Assembly (NCBI RefSeq): GCF_003994475.1
Contig: NZ_RZNY01000009.1
Location: 143,256 to 207,255, forward strand
Direction: 5' to 3'
DNA from: Paenibacillus anaericanus
GTDB lineage: Bacteria > Bacillota > Bacilli > Paenibacillales > Paenibacillaceae
Length of the DNA: 64,000 nt
In this document: piece by piece, positions 1 to 8,403 of the stretch
Numbering within the stretch: the first letter of the stretch is position 1
How the letters are laid out: each line of letters opens with the position of its first letter
Translations under genes and position numbers: made by a program
Notes under the pieces: model-generated
The model's database searches: none
The model's input: the letters and a program-made list of their open reading frames with translations, nothing else
Told to the model about the DNA's origin: nothing

Positions 1-532
1 TTTTTAATGACCCTTATATAGTTTACAAAAACGAACAACCTGTTAGCGCATTACGATTTTCCTCGACTTTAACTTATTTGTCAAAGTTCATGTATGGCTC
101 TTATGCTGAAAATTCAACCGAAGTCAGTCTATATCTCCACAAGGCAACGTTGTTACCTGCAATCTGTGCGATTAGTTCTTATTTTCATCCATTTTGGCTT
201 TTTTTATTTCCTAAGGCCCCCTTTTTTTTGCTAATTGTTACGCGAATGTAAAACACTCATAATAACAAACGAATAAAAATTTAAAAAGTTTACGAAATTA
301 CTTATATTTCTTTAAACTTTTTTGATATCATTTGAATCATTGTAAAGGGTGGAAAGTCAAGAGTCAAAAAACCGAATTCCATTTTAACAAAAATTAACCT
401 CTAACCTTGAAAAGACCCGCGAATAAAAATATGATAAGTCTAACCCGAAAATGCCATGCTACGACTAAGCCCTAATTCACTGAGTGCAATTTTGGGCCGT
501 ACACGCGGCCAATAGAAGCGCGGAGGGATCAC
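1..532. other. Intergenic leader region, no gene seen
   Basis: I see no credible coding sequence here. The stretch is AT-rich with several T and A runs. Shortly before the first gene there is a small hairpin, GGCCG at 495-499 pairing with CGGCC at 506-510, followed by the ribosome binding site GGAGG at 522-526. It probably carries the promoter of the PAP2 gene, but no clear -35/-10 pair stands out and no riboswitch consensus was recognised. Confidence 0.5.
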
Positions 533-1060
533 ATGAATCATTTAATTGAAAAGCTCAAACAACTTGATCAACAGCTTTTTATGAGAATCAACGGCCGCTT
601 CCACAGGAGTTTTCTTAACTTTTGGTTTTATCATCTAACTCATCTAGGAGGAGCTCGTTTCACCATATTATCTATACTATTTATTTGGTGGCTCTGTCCT
701 GAACCATGGAGTACGATCGGTCTCCAAGCTGGTGTTGCATTGGCAGTCAGCCATATTCCAGTAGCACTCTCGAAGAAAATATATCCACGTATTCGGCCTT
801 ATTTGATCTTACCGGGAACAAATACTTTCAGGAATCCTCTTACCGATCATTCTTTTCCATCGGGTCATACAACGGCTATATTTTCAGCTACAGTGCCCTT
901 CATGGTAGCTCAACCGGGCCTTGTCCTTATTCTAGGCCCTATAGCACTGCTAGTTGCGATCTCCCGAATATATTTAGGTCTACATTACCCCTCCGATGTT
1001 CTCGCTGGAGTCGTGATCGGCACCTCAGTTGCCCTCGGAACGGTTGCATTATGGACGTAA
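533..1060 (+). CDS. PAP2-family membrane phosphatase (undecaprenyl-diphosphatase-like)
   Basis: Predicted integral-membrane phosphatase of the PAP2 superfamily, 175 residues. The three-part acid-phosphatase signature is complete: KKIYPRIRP at 81-89, PSGH at 109-112 and SRIYLGLHYPSD at 144-155, giving the catalytic histidines and the lysine/arginine phosphate pocket. About five hydrophobic segments surround these motifs, as in BcrC-type undecaprenyl pyrophosphate phosphatases. The usual role of this family is dephosphorylation of a lipid pyrophosphate at the membrane outer face, either recycling undecaprenyl carrier or acting on phosphatidylglycerophosphate; substrate cannot be told from sequence. 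The glycolipid glycosyltransferase 60 bp downstream, same strand, makes a lipid-related role plausible. The start has GGAGG seven bases upstream. Confidence 0.88.
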   Translation: MNHLIEKLKQLDQQLFMRINGRFHRSFLNFWFYHLTHLGGARFTILSILFIWWLCPEPWSTIGLQAGVALAVSHIPVALSKKIYPRIRPYLILPGTNTFRNPLTDHSFPSGHTTAIFSATVPFMVAQPGLVLILGPIALLVAISRIYLGLHYPSDVLAGVVIGTSVALGTVALWT

Positions 1061-1120
1061 ACGGGATATTGTTAAATTGTTAAGTCATGGGAAAACCTTG
1101 CGGGAAAAGGTGAAACTATA

Positions 1121-2257
1121 GTGCATAAACAAAGAGTCTTACTTTTATCTGAGGGGTTTGGGGCCGGACATACCCAAGCGGCATACGCTCTCTCAAGCAG
1201 TTTACGCAAGATAGCGCCTAATGTGCAGACGAAAGTGATGGAACTCGGCAGTTTTCTAAATCCGAGGATGGCACCGTTCATCATAACAGCTTACAAAAAG
1301 ACGGTATTCACCCAACCTCGACTTGTTCGGATGATGTATCGCAGCAACTATAAAAAGTCTTTAAATCGATTGACGACTTTAGCTCTTCATCGGCTATTTT
1401 ATACGCACACAACACAGATCATCCAGCAACTCCATCCTGATGTCATCGTGTGTACGCATCCGATTCCTAGTGCTGTCATTTCACGCATGAAACGACTCGG
1501 ACTAGATGTACCACTATGCACGGTTATTACCGATTACGATGCTCATGGAACTTGGGTTAGCGCCGAAGTCAACCGTTACCTAGTATCTACGGAGCCGGTG
1601 AAGGAAAAGCTGCTGGAACGAGGTGTTGAGGAGGATAAAATCCAGATTACTGGAATTCCAGTCCATCCGAACTTTTGGGAACGCCACGGAAAAGAAGACA
1701 TTCGGAATCAATTTCATTTACATGACATGCCTACAATTCTTGTCATGGGTGGCGGTTGGGGGTTCATGAAGGACGAAGCGGTTAATTCGTTACTCGCCAT
1801 GAACCGAGACCAGATCCAACTTATTTTCTGTTTCGGTAGTAATGTCAAATCGCTGGAGAAGATGAAACGTGATCCTCGGTTTATTCATCCGAATGTTCAC
1901 CTTCTTGGCTTTACAAAGGAAATCGACAAACTGATGGAGGTATCCGATCTCCTCATTACGAAGCCAGGTGGTATGACTTGCACGGAAGGATTAGCCAAAG
2001 CCATCCCGATGTTGTTTCATAAGCCACTTCCTGGCCAGGAAGAAGAGAACTCTCAATATTTCGCTGCACAAGGTTGGGGGACACCGATCAGCTCGTTAGA
2101 CGATATTACGAATTGGATCAAACGGTTGATCGATAACTATGAGGAAGTAACTGCTGAACGAGAAAAAGTCCTCAGTGAGATCGCCAGTTATCATCCAATG
2201 CAAAGCGCACAAGCCATTATGGATATTCTAGAAAGTAACAACAAGGCCCTAATTTAA
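1121..2257 (+). CDS. Processive diacylglycerol glycosyltransferase-like (UgtP/MGDG synthase family)
   Basis: GT28-type glycosyltransferase of 378 residues, starting at GTG with AAAGGTGA upstream. The N-terminal half matches the MGDG-synthase N-domain (SEGFGAGHTQAA near residues 7-18, then HPDVIVCTHP), and the C-terminal half is the UDP-sugar domain with GGGWG near 208 and the nucleotide-sugar motif TKPGGMTCTEGLAKA near 283. Family members such as B. subtilis UgtP transfer glucose from UDP-glucose to diacylglycerol, making glycolipid anchors on the cytoplasmic membrane face; spore-former genomes usually carry several paralogs, so the acceptor is uncertain. It follows the PAP2 gene by 60 bp and is probably co-transcribed, ending at the hairpin at 2268-2314. 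Confidence 0.85.
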   Translation: MHKQRVLLLSEGFGAGHTQAAYALSSSLRKIAPNVQTKVMELGSFLNPRMAPFIITAYKKTVFTQPRLVRMMYRSNYKKSLNRLTTLALHRLFYTHTTQIIQQLHPDVIVCTHPIPSAVISRMKRLGLDVPLCTVITDYDAHGTWVSAEVNRYLVSTEPVKEKLLERGVEEDKIQITGIPVHPNFWERHGKEDIRNQFHLHDMPTILVMGGGWGFMKDEAVNSLLAMNRDQIQLIFCFGSNVKSLEKMKRDPRFIHPNVHLLGFTKEIDKLMEVSDLLITKPGGMTCTEGLAKAIPMLFHKPLPGQEEENSQYFAAQGWGTPISSLDDITNWIKRLIDNYEEVTAEREKVLSEIASYHPMQSAQAIMDILESNNKALI

Positions 2258-2267
2258 CTCTCGCACG

Positions 2268-2314
2268 TAAAAAGCCAACACCCCATTAAGTAATCATGGG
2301 CTGTTGGCTTTTTA
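2268..2314. terminator. Bidirectional intrinsic terminator
   Basis: A-rich and T-rich flanks surround the stem AAAAAGCCAACA / TGTTGGCTTTTT with an extra CCC(C)AT/ATGGG inner helix. It lies between the convergent glycosyltransferase and trmB genes and can serve both strands. Confidence 0.88.
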
Positions 2315-2347
2315 CTTATAAACTTTCACATGAATCGAATCAAGTTA

Positions 2348-3046
2348 CTAAAAATTATCCATCTTATGCTCGTGGTAGTTACGTAAAGCCGCCTCACCTA
2401 CGATGACCTCACAACGATGAATAGGCATTCCTTGCCCCACGAATTTGCTTTCGTATTCTGTCATCACATGGTCTTCATTAATTCCGTTCGCATGAAGACT
2501 AAGCGATATATTACTCATTTGCAGTCCGCTCGCAGCAAACGAATTGAGTGAAAACTGAAACAGATCTCTAGAATCCGTTTTAAAATGAATTTCACCCTTT
2601 TCATTCAACAACTTAATATATTTATCTAAAAACCGTGGATGTGTCAGTCGTCTCCGCCCATGCTTTGCTTTTGGCCAAGGATCACTGAAGTTCAAGTAAA
2701 TCCGCTCTACCTCACCAGGGGCAAAAAACTCCTCGATCATTTCAATATTACCAAGCGCGAGTCTTACACTCTGAGGCTCTTGCTCTCCCCAGATAGCACG
2801 AACTTTCTCGCTTGCACGACGAACCAACTCGTCATACATGTCCATACCGATAAAGTTAACTTCAGGATATTTAGCACTCATTCCACTAATGAATTGTCCC
2901 TTTCCCATCCCAAGTTCAATATAGATAGGGCGATCATTTCCAAACAATTCGGACCAACGTCCTCTGTATTCCTTGGGCTCTAATATAACGATATCTTGCT
3001 GACTCTCAAGACTCTCTCGAATTCCTTTTCTGCCGCGTAAACGCAT
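2348..3046 (-). CDS. trmB: tRNA (guanine-N7-)-methyltransferase TrmB
   Basis: S-adenosylmethionine-dependent enzyme that methylates N7 of G46 in the variable loop of tRNAs. Of 232 residues, it shows the SAM motif ELGMGKGQF and the family signature FSDPWPKAKHGRRRL, followed by an FKTDSRDLF segment typical of TrmB. The start at 3046 (MRLRGRKGIRESL) is preferred over an upstream in-frame ATG at 3067 because AGCGGAGGAATGAC sits directly before it and homologues begin with the same MRLRGRKG. It is monocistronic and convergent with the upstream glycosyltransferase. Confidence 0.95.
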   Translation of the reverse strand: MRLRGRKGIRESLESQQDIVILEPKEYRGRWSELFGNDRPIYIELGMGKGQFISGMSAKYPEVNFIGMDMYDELVRRASEKVRAIWGEQEPQSVRLALGNIEMIEEFFAPGEVERIYLNFSDPWPKAKHGRRRLTHPRFLDKYIKLLNEKGEIHFKTDSRDLFQFSLNSFAASGLQMSNISLSLHANGINEDHVMTEYESKFVGQGMPIHRCEVIVGEAALRNYHEHKMDNF

Positions 3047-3147
3047 GTCATTCCTCCGCTTTCTCATAGTGCATGTTCAACCTTTTATAGGCCATCCTTG
3101 CAATATTGTGCCTAAGTTCCGCTCAATTGTAAAGAGTAAAAACAGTG

Positions 3148-3197
3148 AAAAAGGAATCTTGCAGCCGCCGGGGAGACGGTTCACATGATTCCTTTTT
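3148..3197. terminator. Hairpin with terminator character in the trmB-mnmL gap
   Basis: AAAAAGGAATC at 3148-3158 pairs with GATTCCTTTTT at 3187-3197, enclosing a second CCG-rich helix. It ends in T5 on the plus strand and, by symmetry, on the minus strand. No gene ends immediately upstream on either strand, so it may be a leader attenuator or a remnant terminator. The rest of the 3068-3397 gap holds no gene that I can see. Confidence 0.6.
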
Positions 3198-3397
3198 CGA
3201 TATATTTTGGAATTGGGGTCCAACGATTTCAATACATTCAAAATAACATAATCTGTAATTCATCGCAAGAAAGCTCAGAGACCGGATTCCCCTTTTATAT
3301 AAAATTTTGATACAATGAAACAGTGGAAGCCGTGGGATCACACGGTTTATTAGCAAAGTTAAAGCGAAACCTACTTTTGTGACAGAATAAAGGAGTT

Positions 3398-4354
3398 ATG
3401 ATGAACACACTACTACCCTCCTCCCCAAAATTGTGGGGAGACAAGCGATTTCATACATGGAATACAGAGATGCGGGATCAATTCGGTGGCAAAGTTTTCA
3501 AAGTCATGCTAGATGCCGGATTCACTTGTCCAAATCGAGATGGTTCCATTGCCAAAGGCGGCTGTACTTTCTGTAGCGCTCGTGGTTCGGGTGACTTTGC
3601 AGGCAGTCGGCGCGATGACCTTGTGACACAATTCAACAACATTCGCGACAAGCAACATATCAAGTGGCCTAATGCCCAGTACATCGGTTACTTCCAGGCG
3701 TATACGAACACATACGCACCTGTAGACGAGCTTCGCGAGTACTTCGAAGCTATTTTGGTGCAACCCGGTGTCGTTGGTTTGTCCATCGCTACGCGGCCCG
3801 ATTGTCTTCCAGACGACGTGGTTGATTATTTAGCAGAATTAAATGAGCGTACTTACCTATGGGTTGAAATGGGATTACAAACTATTCATGACTCCACTTC
3901 AGAGCTTATAAATCGTGCGCACGATACTCAGTGCTATCTGGATGCTGTTGAGAAACTTCGCAGTCGTAACATTCGCGTTTGTACCCATATCATCTACGGA
4001 CTACCACAAGAAAGTCATGAGATGATGCTAGATACGGGACGCGCCGTTGCCGCTATGGATGTGCAAGGTATTAAGATTCACTTGCTTCATCTCATGCGTA
4101 AAACCCCTATGGTGAAACAATATGAAGCCGGTTTGTTACGCTTTCTAGAGAAGGATGAATATGTGAAGCTGATTGTCGACACATTGGAATTCCTGCCACC
4201 TGAAATGATTGTCCATCGATTAACAGGAGATGCTCCGCGTGACCTCCTTGTTGGACCGATGTGGAGTCTGAAGAAATGGGAAGTTCTGAATGCGATCGAT
4301 GATGAACTGAAACAACGGGATACTTGGCAAGGCAAGTTTTGGAGAGGATGTTAA
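3398..4354 (+). CDS. mnmL: Radical SAM tRNA-modification enzyme MnmL (YtqA family)
   Basis: Radical SAM protein of 318 residues in the YtqA family. Cluster cysteines are C44, C56 and C59 in CPNRDG..GGCTFC, the atypical long spacing of this family; ATRPDCL, VEMGLQT and HIIYGLPQE segments complete the barrel. B. subtilis YtqA has been renamed MnmL and takes part in converting cmnm5(s2)U34 towards nm5(s2)U34 in tRNA wobble uridines. The gene directly downstream encodes MnmM, the methylase for the next step, one base away, which strongly supports the assignment. Two adjacent ATG codons follow AAGGAG; the second, at 3401, has the better spacing. Confidence 0.88.
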   Translation: MMNTLLPSSPKLWGDKRFHTWNTEMRDQFGGKVFKVMLDAGFTCPNRDGSIAKGGCTFCSARGSGDFAGSRRDDLVTQFNNIRDKQHIKWPNAQYIGYFQAYTNTYAPVDELREYFEAILVQPGVVGLSIATRPDCLPDDVVDYLAELNERTYLWVEMGLQTIHDSTSELINRAHDTQCYLDAVEKLRSRNIRVCTHIIYGLPQESHEMMLDTGRAVAAMDVQGIKIHLLHLMRKTPMVKQYEAGLLRFLEKDEYVKLIVDTLEFLPPEMIVHRLTGDAPRDLLVGPMWSLKKWEVLNAIDDELKQRDTWQGKFWRGC

Positions 4355-4355
4355 C

Positions 4356-4940
4356 ATGGGCTTTCTCTCTGTATTAAGCTTCGCACATAAACTGACAAGT
4401 GAACGGTTGCAACCAGGTGATTATGCTGTAGATGCAACGGCTGGAACAGGTGCAGATACATTATTTCTAGCACAGGCTTGTGGTAAGCGCGGGCATGTCT
4501 TTGGCTTCGATGTTCAGTCCGAAGCACTCCACATCACTCAAGAACGCCTGGATAAGATAGAGCCACCCACCAGACTGGCTAAGGTAACTTTATTTAACCG
4601 AAGTCATGCTGAGATGGAAGATGCCCTTCCTGCGGAATCGCACGGGCGTCTTGGCTCCATCATGTTTAACTTAGGTTATCTACCTACCACCGAAGCCGAT
4701 CACTCTGTTATTACTTTGACGGAAAGCACGTTAGAAGCTCTTGAGGTCGGTGTCCGCTTGCTTCGTCCACGTGGGCTTATCACTATAGTACTCTACCCTG
4801 GTCACCCTGGAGGTGAGACAGAGGCCGCCGCCGTTGAATCATGGGCTGCTAGCCTCCCCTCTTCTATTGGACAGAGCATTGTGTATCGCCAGTTGCAAAG
4901 ATCAACCGCTCCATATCTTATCGCCATTGAGAAAAGATAA
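4356..4940 (+). CDS. mnmM: tRNA nm5(s2)U34 methyltransferase MnmM (YtqB family)
   Basis: Class I SAM-dependent methyltransferase, 194 residues, PF06962/YtqB family. The SAM-binding loop is DATAGTGADTLFLA (about residues 26-39) and the active-site strand is FNLGYLP near 110. B. subtilis MnmM methylates 5-aminomethyluridine at tRNA position 34 to give mnm5(s2)U. The start ATG follows the MnmL stop codon by a single base, so translation is probably coupled. Older annotation calls this family 'rRNA methyltransferase', which now appears superseded. Confidence 0.88.
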   Translation: MGFLSVLSFAHKLTSERLQPGDYAVDATAGTGADTLFLAQACGKRGHVFGFDVQSEALHITQERLDKIEPPTRLAKVTLFNRSHAEMEDALPAESHGRLGSIMFNLGYLPTTEADHSVITLTESTLEALEVGVRLLRPRGLITIVLYPGHPGGETEAAAVESWAASLPSSIGQSIVYRQLQRSTAPYLIAIEKR

Positions 4941-5004
4941 GGTGACTAAGAACAGGGCATCATAAGTGCATCATTATGAGATTAGGAAGTAGGATACTGA
5001 AAGG

Positions 5005-5946
5005 ATGGTGTGGTCGTTGAGAGAAGAAAATTTTACTTTTCAGAATGATGCAGGACACCAAGTTTATGTATACCACTGGTCACCAGACGTTGAGTCAGCC
5101 CCACTGCGCGGAGTAGTACAAATTGCGCATGGAATGACCGAGACGGCCAAACGGTATGAACGATTTGCACAAGTACTTACGGAACAAGGCTTCCATGTAT
5201 ATGCTAATGACCATAGAGGCCACGGCTTAACAGCGAAAACCCAGGAAGAGCTTGGTCGTCCTGGTAAAGATGGCTTTAACGGCATGGTACGCGACATCAT
5301 AGCGCTTGGAGACTTCATTAAGAAGCAGCATCCTAATCAGCCTCTATTTTTACTTGGTCACAGTATGGGGTCCTTTCTTACTCAAAAAACGATGTACACA
5401 AATCATCAAAATTACAAAGGATTTATACTGAGTGGAACTAATGGTCCACGGCCGTTACTACATATAGGACAGAATCTGGCTCGTTTTCAAGGCCTCTTAC
5501 AAGGTGAACGCCATGCCAGCCTCTTGTTAAATGCACTTTCCTTCGGGAATTTCAACAAAAATTTCCTCCCAGTCCGAACATCCTTTGATTGGCTCTCTAG
5601 GGATGAAGCCGAAGTAGATAAGTATATCAATGACCCCTACTGCGGCTTTATATGTAGCACTAGTTTCTTCCAACAATTCTTTAGTTTGCTTTTAGAAATA
5701 CACCGTCCGAGTCAACTAGAGAAAATCCCAAAAGAAAAACCCGTTTATATATTCTGTGGAGACAAGGACCCCGTAGGCGATAATGGTGCGGGAGTTCGTA
5801 AACTTGTTAAGTTATATGAACAACACAAGTTGCAGGACGTTGAAGTGAAGCTATATCCAGGCGGCCGACACGAAATGCTAAATGAGATTAACCGTGATGA
5901 GGTCAGTGCAGATGTTGTCGATTGGCTTAAACGACATACTGAATAA
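5005..5946 (+). CDS. Alpha/beta hydrolase, monoacylglycerol lipase/lysophospholipase-like
   Basis: Cytosolic serine hydrolase of 313 residues with the Hydrolase_4 (lysophospholipase PldB-like) fold. Visible features are AHGMTE near 41, DHRGHG near 69, the nucleophile elbow GHSMGS with S120, an aspartate in FCGDKDPVG and the histidine in GGRHEML near the C-terminus. Family members cleave monoacylglycerols or lysophospholipids; the true substrate is unknown. No signal peptide is present. The ATG at 5005 overlaps the likely ribosome binding site AAAGGA (5000-5005), so TTG at 5017 (MREENFTF) may be the real start. It stands alone after the mnmLM pair. Confidence 0.8.
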   Translation: MVWSLREENFTFQNDAGHQVYVYHWSPDVESAPLRGVVQIAHGMTETAKRYERFAQVLTEQGFHVYANDHRGHGLTAKTQEELGRPGKDGFNGMVRDIIALGDFIKKQHPNQPLFLLGHSMGSFLTQKTMYTNHQNYKGFILSGTNGPRPLLHIGQNLARFQGLLQGERHASLLLNALSFGNFNKNFLPVRTSFDWLSRDEAEVDKYINDPYCGFICSTSFFQQFFSLLLEIHRPSQLEKIPKEKPVYIFCGDKDPVGDNGAGVRKLVKLYEQHKLQDVEVKLYPGGRHEMLNEINRDEVSADVVDWLKRHTE

Positions 5947-5987
5947 AACGGCAATAGATGCATAATAAAAACTGTGTTGTAGATGAC

Positions 5988-6125
5988 CGCTACGATGACG
6001 GATTATTCTTTCGATCGCTGTTGCCCTTAGATTTCCTGATTCTATACTAGCTTTAACGGTAGAAATCTAAGGGCAAAGGCGAACGCTATCGCTTCTCCAG
6101 AACAATTCCGTCCTCTTCGCTACGT
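5988..6125 (+). repeat. Covarying hairpin repeat, copy A1
   Basis: Left core GATCGCTGTT begins at 6013 and right core AAAGGCGAACGC lies at 6075-6086. Between them GCCCTTAGATTTC pairs with GAAATCTAAGGGC (13 bp perfect). Outside the cores, GACGGATTATTCT pairs with AGAACAATTCCGTC. The cores are shared with copies at 6447, 36771 and 55315 while stem sequences differ. It is intergenic, downstream of the hydrolase gene. Confidence 0.85.
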
Positions 6126-6186
6126 TCCTAGCATATCCATCGTTATTAAAATAGTGCTGATAGTGGTTTAGCGCCATAATTCAGAA

Positions 6187-6212
6187 CAAAAAAGCCTCCG
6201 ATAACGGAGGCA
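6187..6212 (-). terminator. Intrinsic terminator for leftward transcription
   Basis: GCCTCCG-ATAA-CGGAGGC stem, preceded on the plus strand by A6, which becomes a T-run on the minus strand. It would stop transcripts coming from the DUF4080 gene or the small ORF at 6307-6507. Confidence 0.8.
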
Positions 6213-6255
6213 CTGAAAAACTTACGTTTTAATTTAGAAATCAATTTAAATTGAT

Positions 6256-6297
6256 AAAGGCGGAATTCCATTAGATATTAAATGGAATTCCGCCTTT
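6256..6297. terminator. Long perfect hairpin, probable bidirectional terminator
   Basis: AAAGGCGGAATTCCATT pairs perfectly with AATGGAATTCCGCCTTT over 17 bp, with a short AT loop. It lies right after the stop of the small minus-strand ORF, 45 bp before a second terminator. Confidence 0.8.
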
Positions 6298-6306
6298 ATT
6301 TAGGCT

Positions 6307-6507
6307 CTACTCTATCTCTTTTGCTTCATAAGCGTCCTTGATCCCGCCTGAATTTGAAAAGAGGCATCTTTCGTACGAATAGATTGCGAAAAGAATACCG
6401 CTAGACAAAACCACACTTATAAAAAAGAGGAATACTGTTCGAAGTAGCGAAGATAGCGGAATTATCCTGAAGAAGCGTAAGCGTTCGCCTTTGTCCTCTG
6501 ATTTCAA
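6307..6507 (-). CDS. Possible small single-span membrane protein (66 aa), doubtful
   Basis: Open frame of 66 residues with a clear hydrophobic segment (about residues 15-44, LLRTVFLFFISVVLSSGILF) followed by a charged tail ending in EAKEIE. I do not recognise a family. The TTG start and roughly the first 13 codons are encoded by the right arm of hairpin repeat A2, and no convincing ribosome binding site precedes the TTG, so it may be a chance frame or an older gene whose 5' end was replaced by the repeat. Two terminator hairpins follow it. Confidence 0.25.
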   Translation of the reverse strand: MKSEDKGERLRFFRIIPLSSLLRTVFLFFISVVLSSGILFAIYSYERCLFSNSGGIKDAYEAKEIE

Positions 6508-6578
6508 CCACTATTCAGTATACAATCAAGAAATCAGAGGACAACAGCGATCGTAAGGATAATCCGATATCGTAGCGG
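6447..6578 (-). repeat. Covarying hairpin repeat, copy A2
   Basis: Minus-strand copy. Read leftwards it has GATCGCTGTT, then GTCCTCTGATTTC pairing with GAAATCAGAGGAC (13 bp perfect), then AAAGGCGAACGC. Outer arms CGGATTATCCT and AGGATAATTCCG also pair. The inner stem differs from copy A1 at several positions, each with a compensating change. Confidence 0.85.
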
Positions 6579-6619
6579 CATCCTACACAAATATTTGCGG
6601 ATTTTTTCAGTATCCTTGT

Positions 6620-8392
6620 CTATCCCTGAGGTGATGTCACTGTCAGTGGCATAGAATAGAAGACGGGTACTTCATTTTCTTCCTGCTGATATAGAACTAT
6701 CAACAGTGACCCCTGCCCGTCACTCTCCTTGATTTCCTTCCCTTCCAATAGATCATTCAGCTGGAATGGCAACTCTTCAACCACAGCGAATTTCAGTAGC
6801 TCACGCTCATCTAAATGACGAGCGGCGAAATCATCGGACACGCTGGACGGCTCCTCAGCAAGACGCTTAAAGTAACTCACGCGCATGTCTTTAGGAACAC
6901 GATCTTCCCACCATATTTTACGAGGCTTATATTTATGACCCAGGAAATAATCCAGCTTCATAAGACCAAGCACGATACCAGGCTCTTTAAGCCCACGACG
7001 AGTCAGAAAGTCTTGAAGACGTGTGAACAAATCCTCAAGTTGATGACCAATGCGTTGCCACCCTCGCTCCTCCCAGAAATCCCCGAACTCTTGGAAGAAA
7101 TCAAACGGTGAATCAAACTCATGCTCCATCAAGTAATTCAGCGTGTGATCCATACGATGTGCATTCCAATATTTTTCTAGCACATCTTCAAGCCGCTTTA
7201 AGGAAATAATGTCCGAAAATGGCATGATATCATTTCCAAGTATTTCATACGGGGCATGATCCATGTATACATAGTTGTATTTAGCAGCTTCGTTTCTTAA
7301 TCCAGTACCCCTCAGCAACTTCAGAAACCCAAGTTGAAGTTCCTCAGGACGCATAGCGAAGACATCATTAAATGTTTTGCGGAAACTGGCGTAATCTTCT
7401 TCAGGTAGTCCGGCGATAAGATCGAGATGCTGATCGATATTACCACTATTCTTGATCTTCATTACCGTCCGAGATAGCTTGGTAAAGTTCTGACGTCGCT
7501 TAACGAGTTCGTTCGTCGCATCATTGGTCGACTGAACGCCAATCTCGAACCGAAAAACACCTGGCGGGGCATTCTCAGCCAAGTAATCAAGCACTTCCGG
7601 ACGCATGATATCTGCGGTAATTTCAAATTGAAATACACATCCACCATGATTCGCAATTAGAAATTCAAACATTTCCATCGCATAATTACGGTTAATATTG
7701 AACGTACGATCGAGGAATTTAATGATTTTGGCCCCATTATTGATCAGGTACAGCAAATCCGATTTGACACGTTCGATATCATAATAACGAACACCAACCT
7801 CGATACTAGAGAGGCAAAATTGACAGCTAAATGGACAACCACGGCTTGTCTCGAAATAAACTATACGTTTGCCCAAATCCGGAAGATCATCCGGAAATCG
7901 ATGAGGTGTCGGTAGTGTATTTAAATCACTTTTTGGTCGACCAGGGTTAACTATAACTTCCTCACCCTTGCGATAAGTCGCACCAAACACATAGTGATAT
8001 TTCTGATCCCCTGCTATCTCCTGCAAAAGATGGTGGAACGTCTCCTCCCCATCTCCCATTACAATAAAATCTACACTCTTCGAACGTCCCATCCAGTAAG
8101 GTGTATCATAAGAAACCTCAGGACCACCCAAAATGATCTTACATTCCGGTAAAACTTTTTTTAATAAATCGGCTAACTTCAACGTCTCTTCGATGTTCCA
8201 GATATAACATGAGAACCCAATCACATCCGGCTTGCGCTGATATAGATCAGAGACGACATTCATCACTGGATCCTTAATCGTAAATTCAGCTAGTTCAATA
8301 TCAAATTCATGCTCGCTATATGCCTTCAGTAATCGAATAGCCAACGAAGTGTGTATATATTTTGCATTTAAAGTAGACAAGATGACTTTCAT
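6620..8392 (-). CDS. B12-binding-domain radical SAM protein, DUF4080 family
   Basis: Protein of 590 residues. Order: a B12-binding-like Rossmann domain (about 1-130, with IGFSCYIWN and GGPEVSYD), the radical SAM domain with cluster cysteines C186, C190 and C193 in RGCPFSCQFC, and a C-terminal DUF4080 region (about 380-590). The family is related to B12-dependent methylase-type radical SAM proteins, but its reaction is unknown to me. The protein would sit in the cytoplasm and need SAM, an iron-sulfur cluster and perhaps cobalamin, fitting a genome with a large cobalamin region. It follows recQ by 11 bp on the same strand, so the two may form an operon. Confidence 0.85.
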   Translation of the reverse strand: MKVILSTLNAKYIHTSLAIRLLKAYSEHEFDIELAEFTIKDPVMNVVSDLYQRKPDVIGFSCYIWNIEETLKLADLLKKVLPECKIILGGPEVSYDTPYWMGRSKSVDFIVMGDGEETFHHLLQEIAGDQKYHYVFGATYRKGEEVIVNPGRPKSDLNTLPTPHRFPDDLPDLGKRIVYFETSRGCPFSCQFCLSSIEVGVRYYDIERVKSDLLYLINNGAKIIKFLDRTFNINRNYAMEMFEFLIANHGGCVFQFEITADIMRPEVLDYLAENAPPGVFRFEIGVQSTNDATNELVKRRQNFTKLSRTVMKIKNSGNIDQHLDLIAGLPEEDYASFRKTFNDVFAMRPEELQLGFLKLLRGTGLRNEAAKYNYVYMDHAPYEILGNDIMPFSDIISLKRLEDVLEKYWNAHRMDHTLNYLMEHEFDSPFDFFQEFGDFWEERGWQRIGHQLEDLFTRLQDFLTRRGLKEPGIVLGLMKLDYFLGHKYKPRKIWWEDRVPKDMRVSYFKRLAEEPSSVSDDFAARHLDERELLKFAVVEELPFQLNDLLEGKEIKESDGQGSLLIVLYQQEENEVPVFYSMPLTVTSPQG

Positions 8393-8403
8393 AATTCACA
8401 ACC

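Noticed and set aside
1..532. Riboswitch before the PAP2 gene
   Set aside because: The hairpin before the ribosome binding site is short and no known aptamer consensus could be matched.
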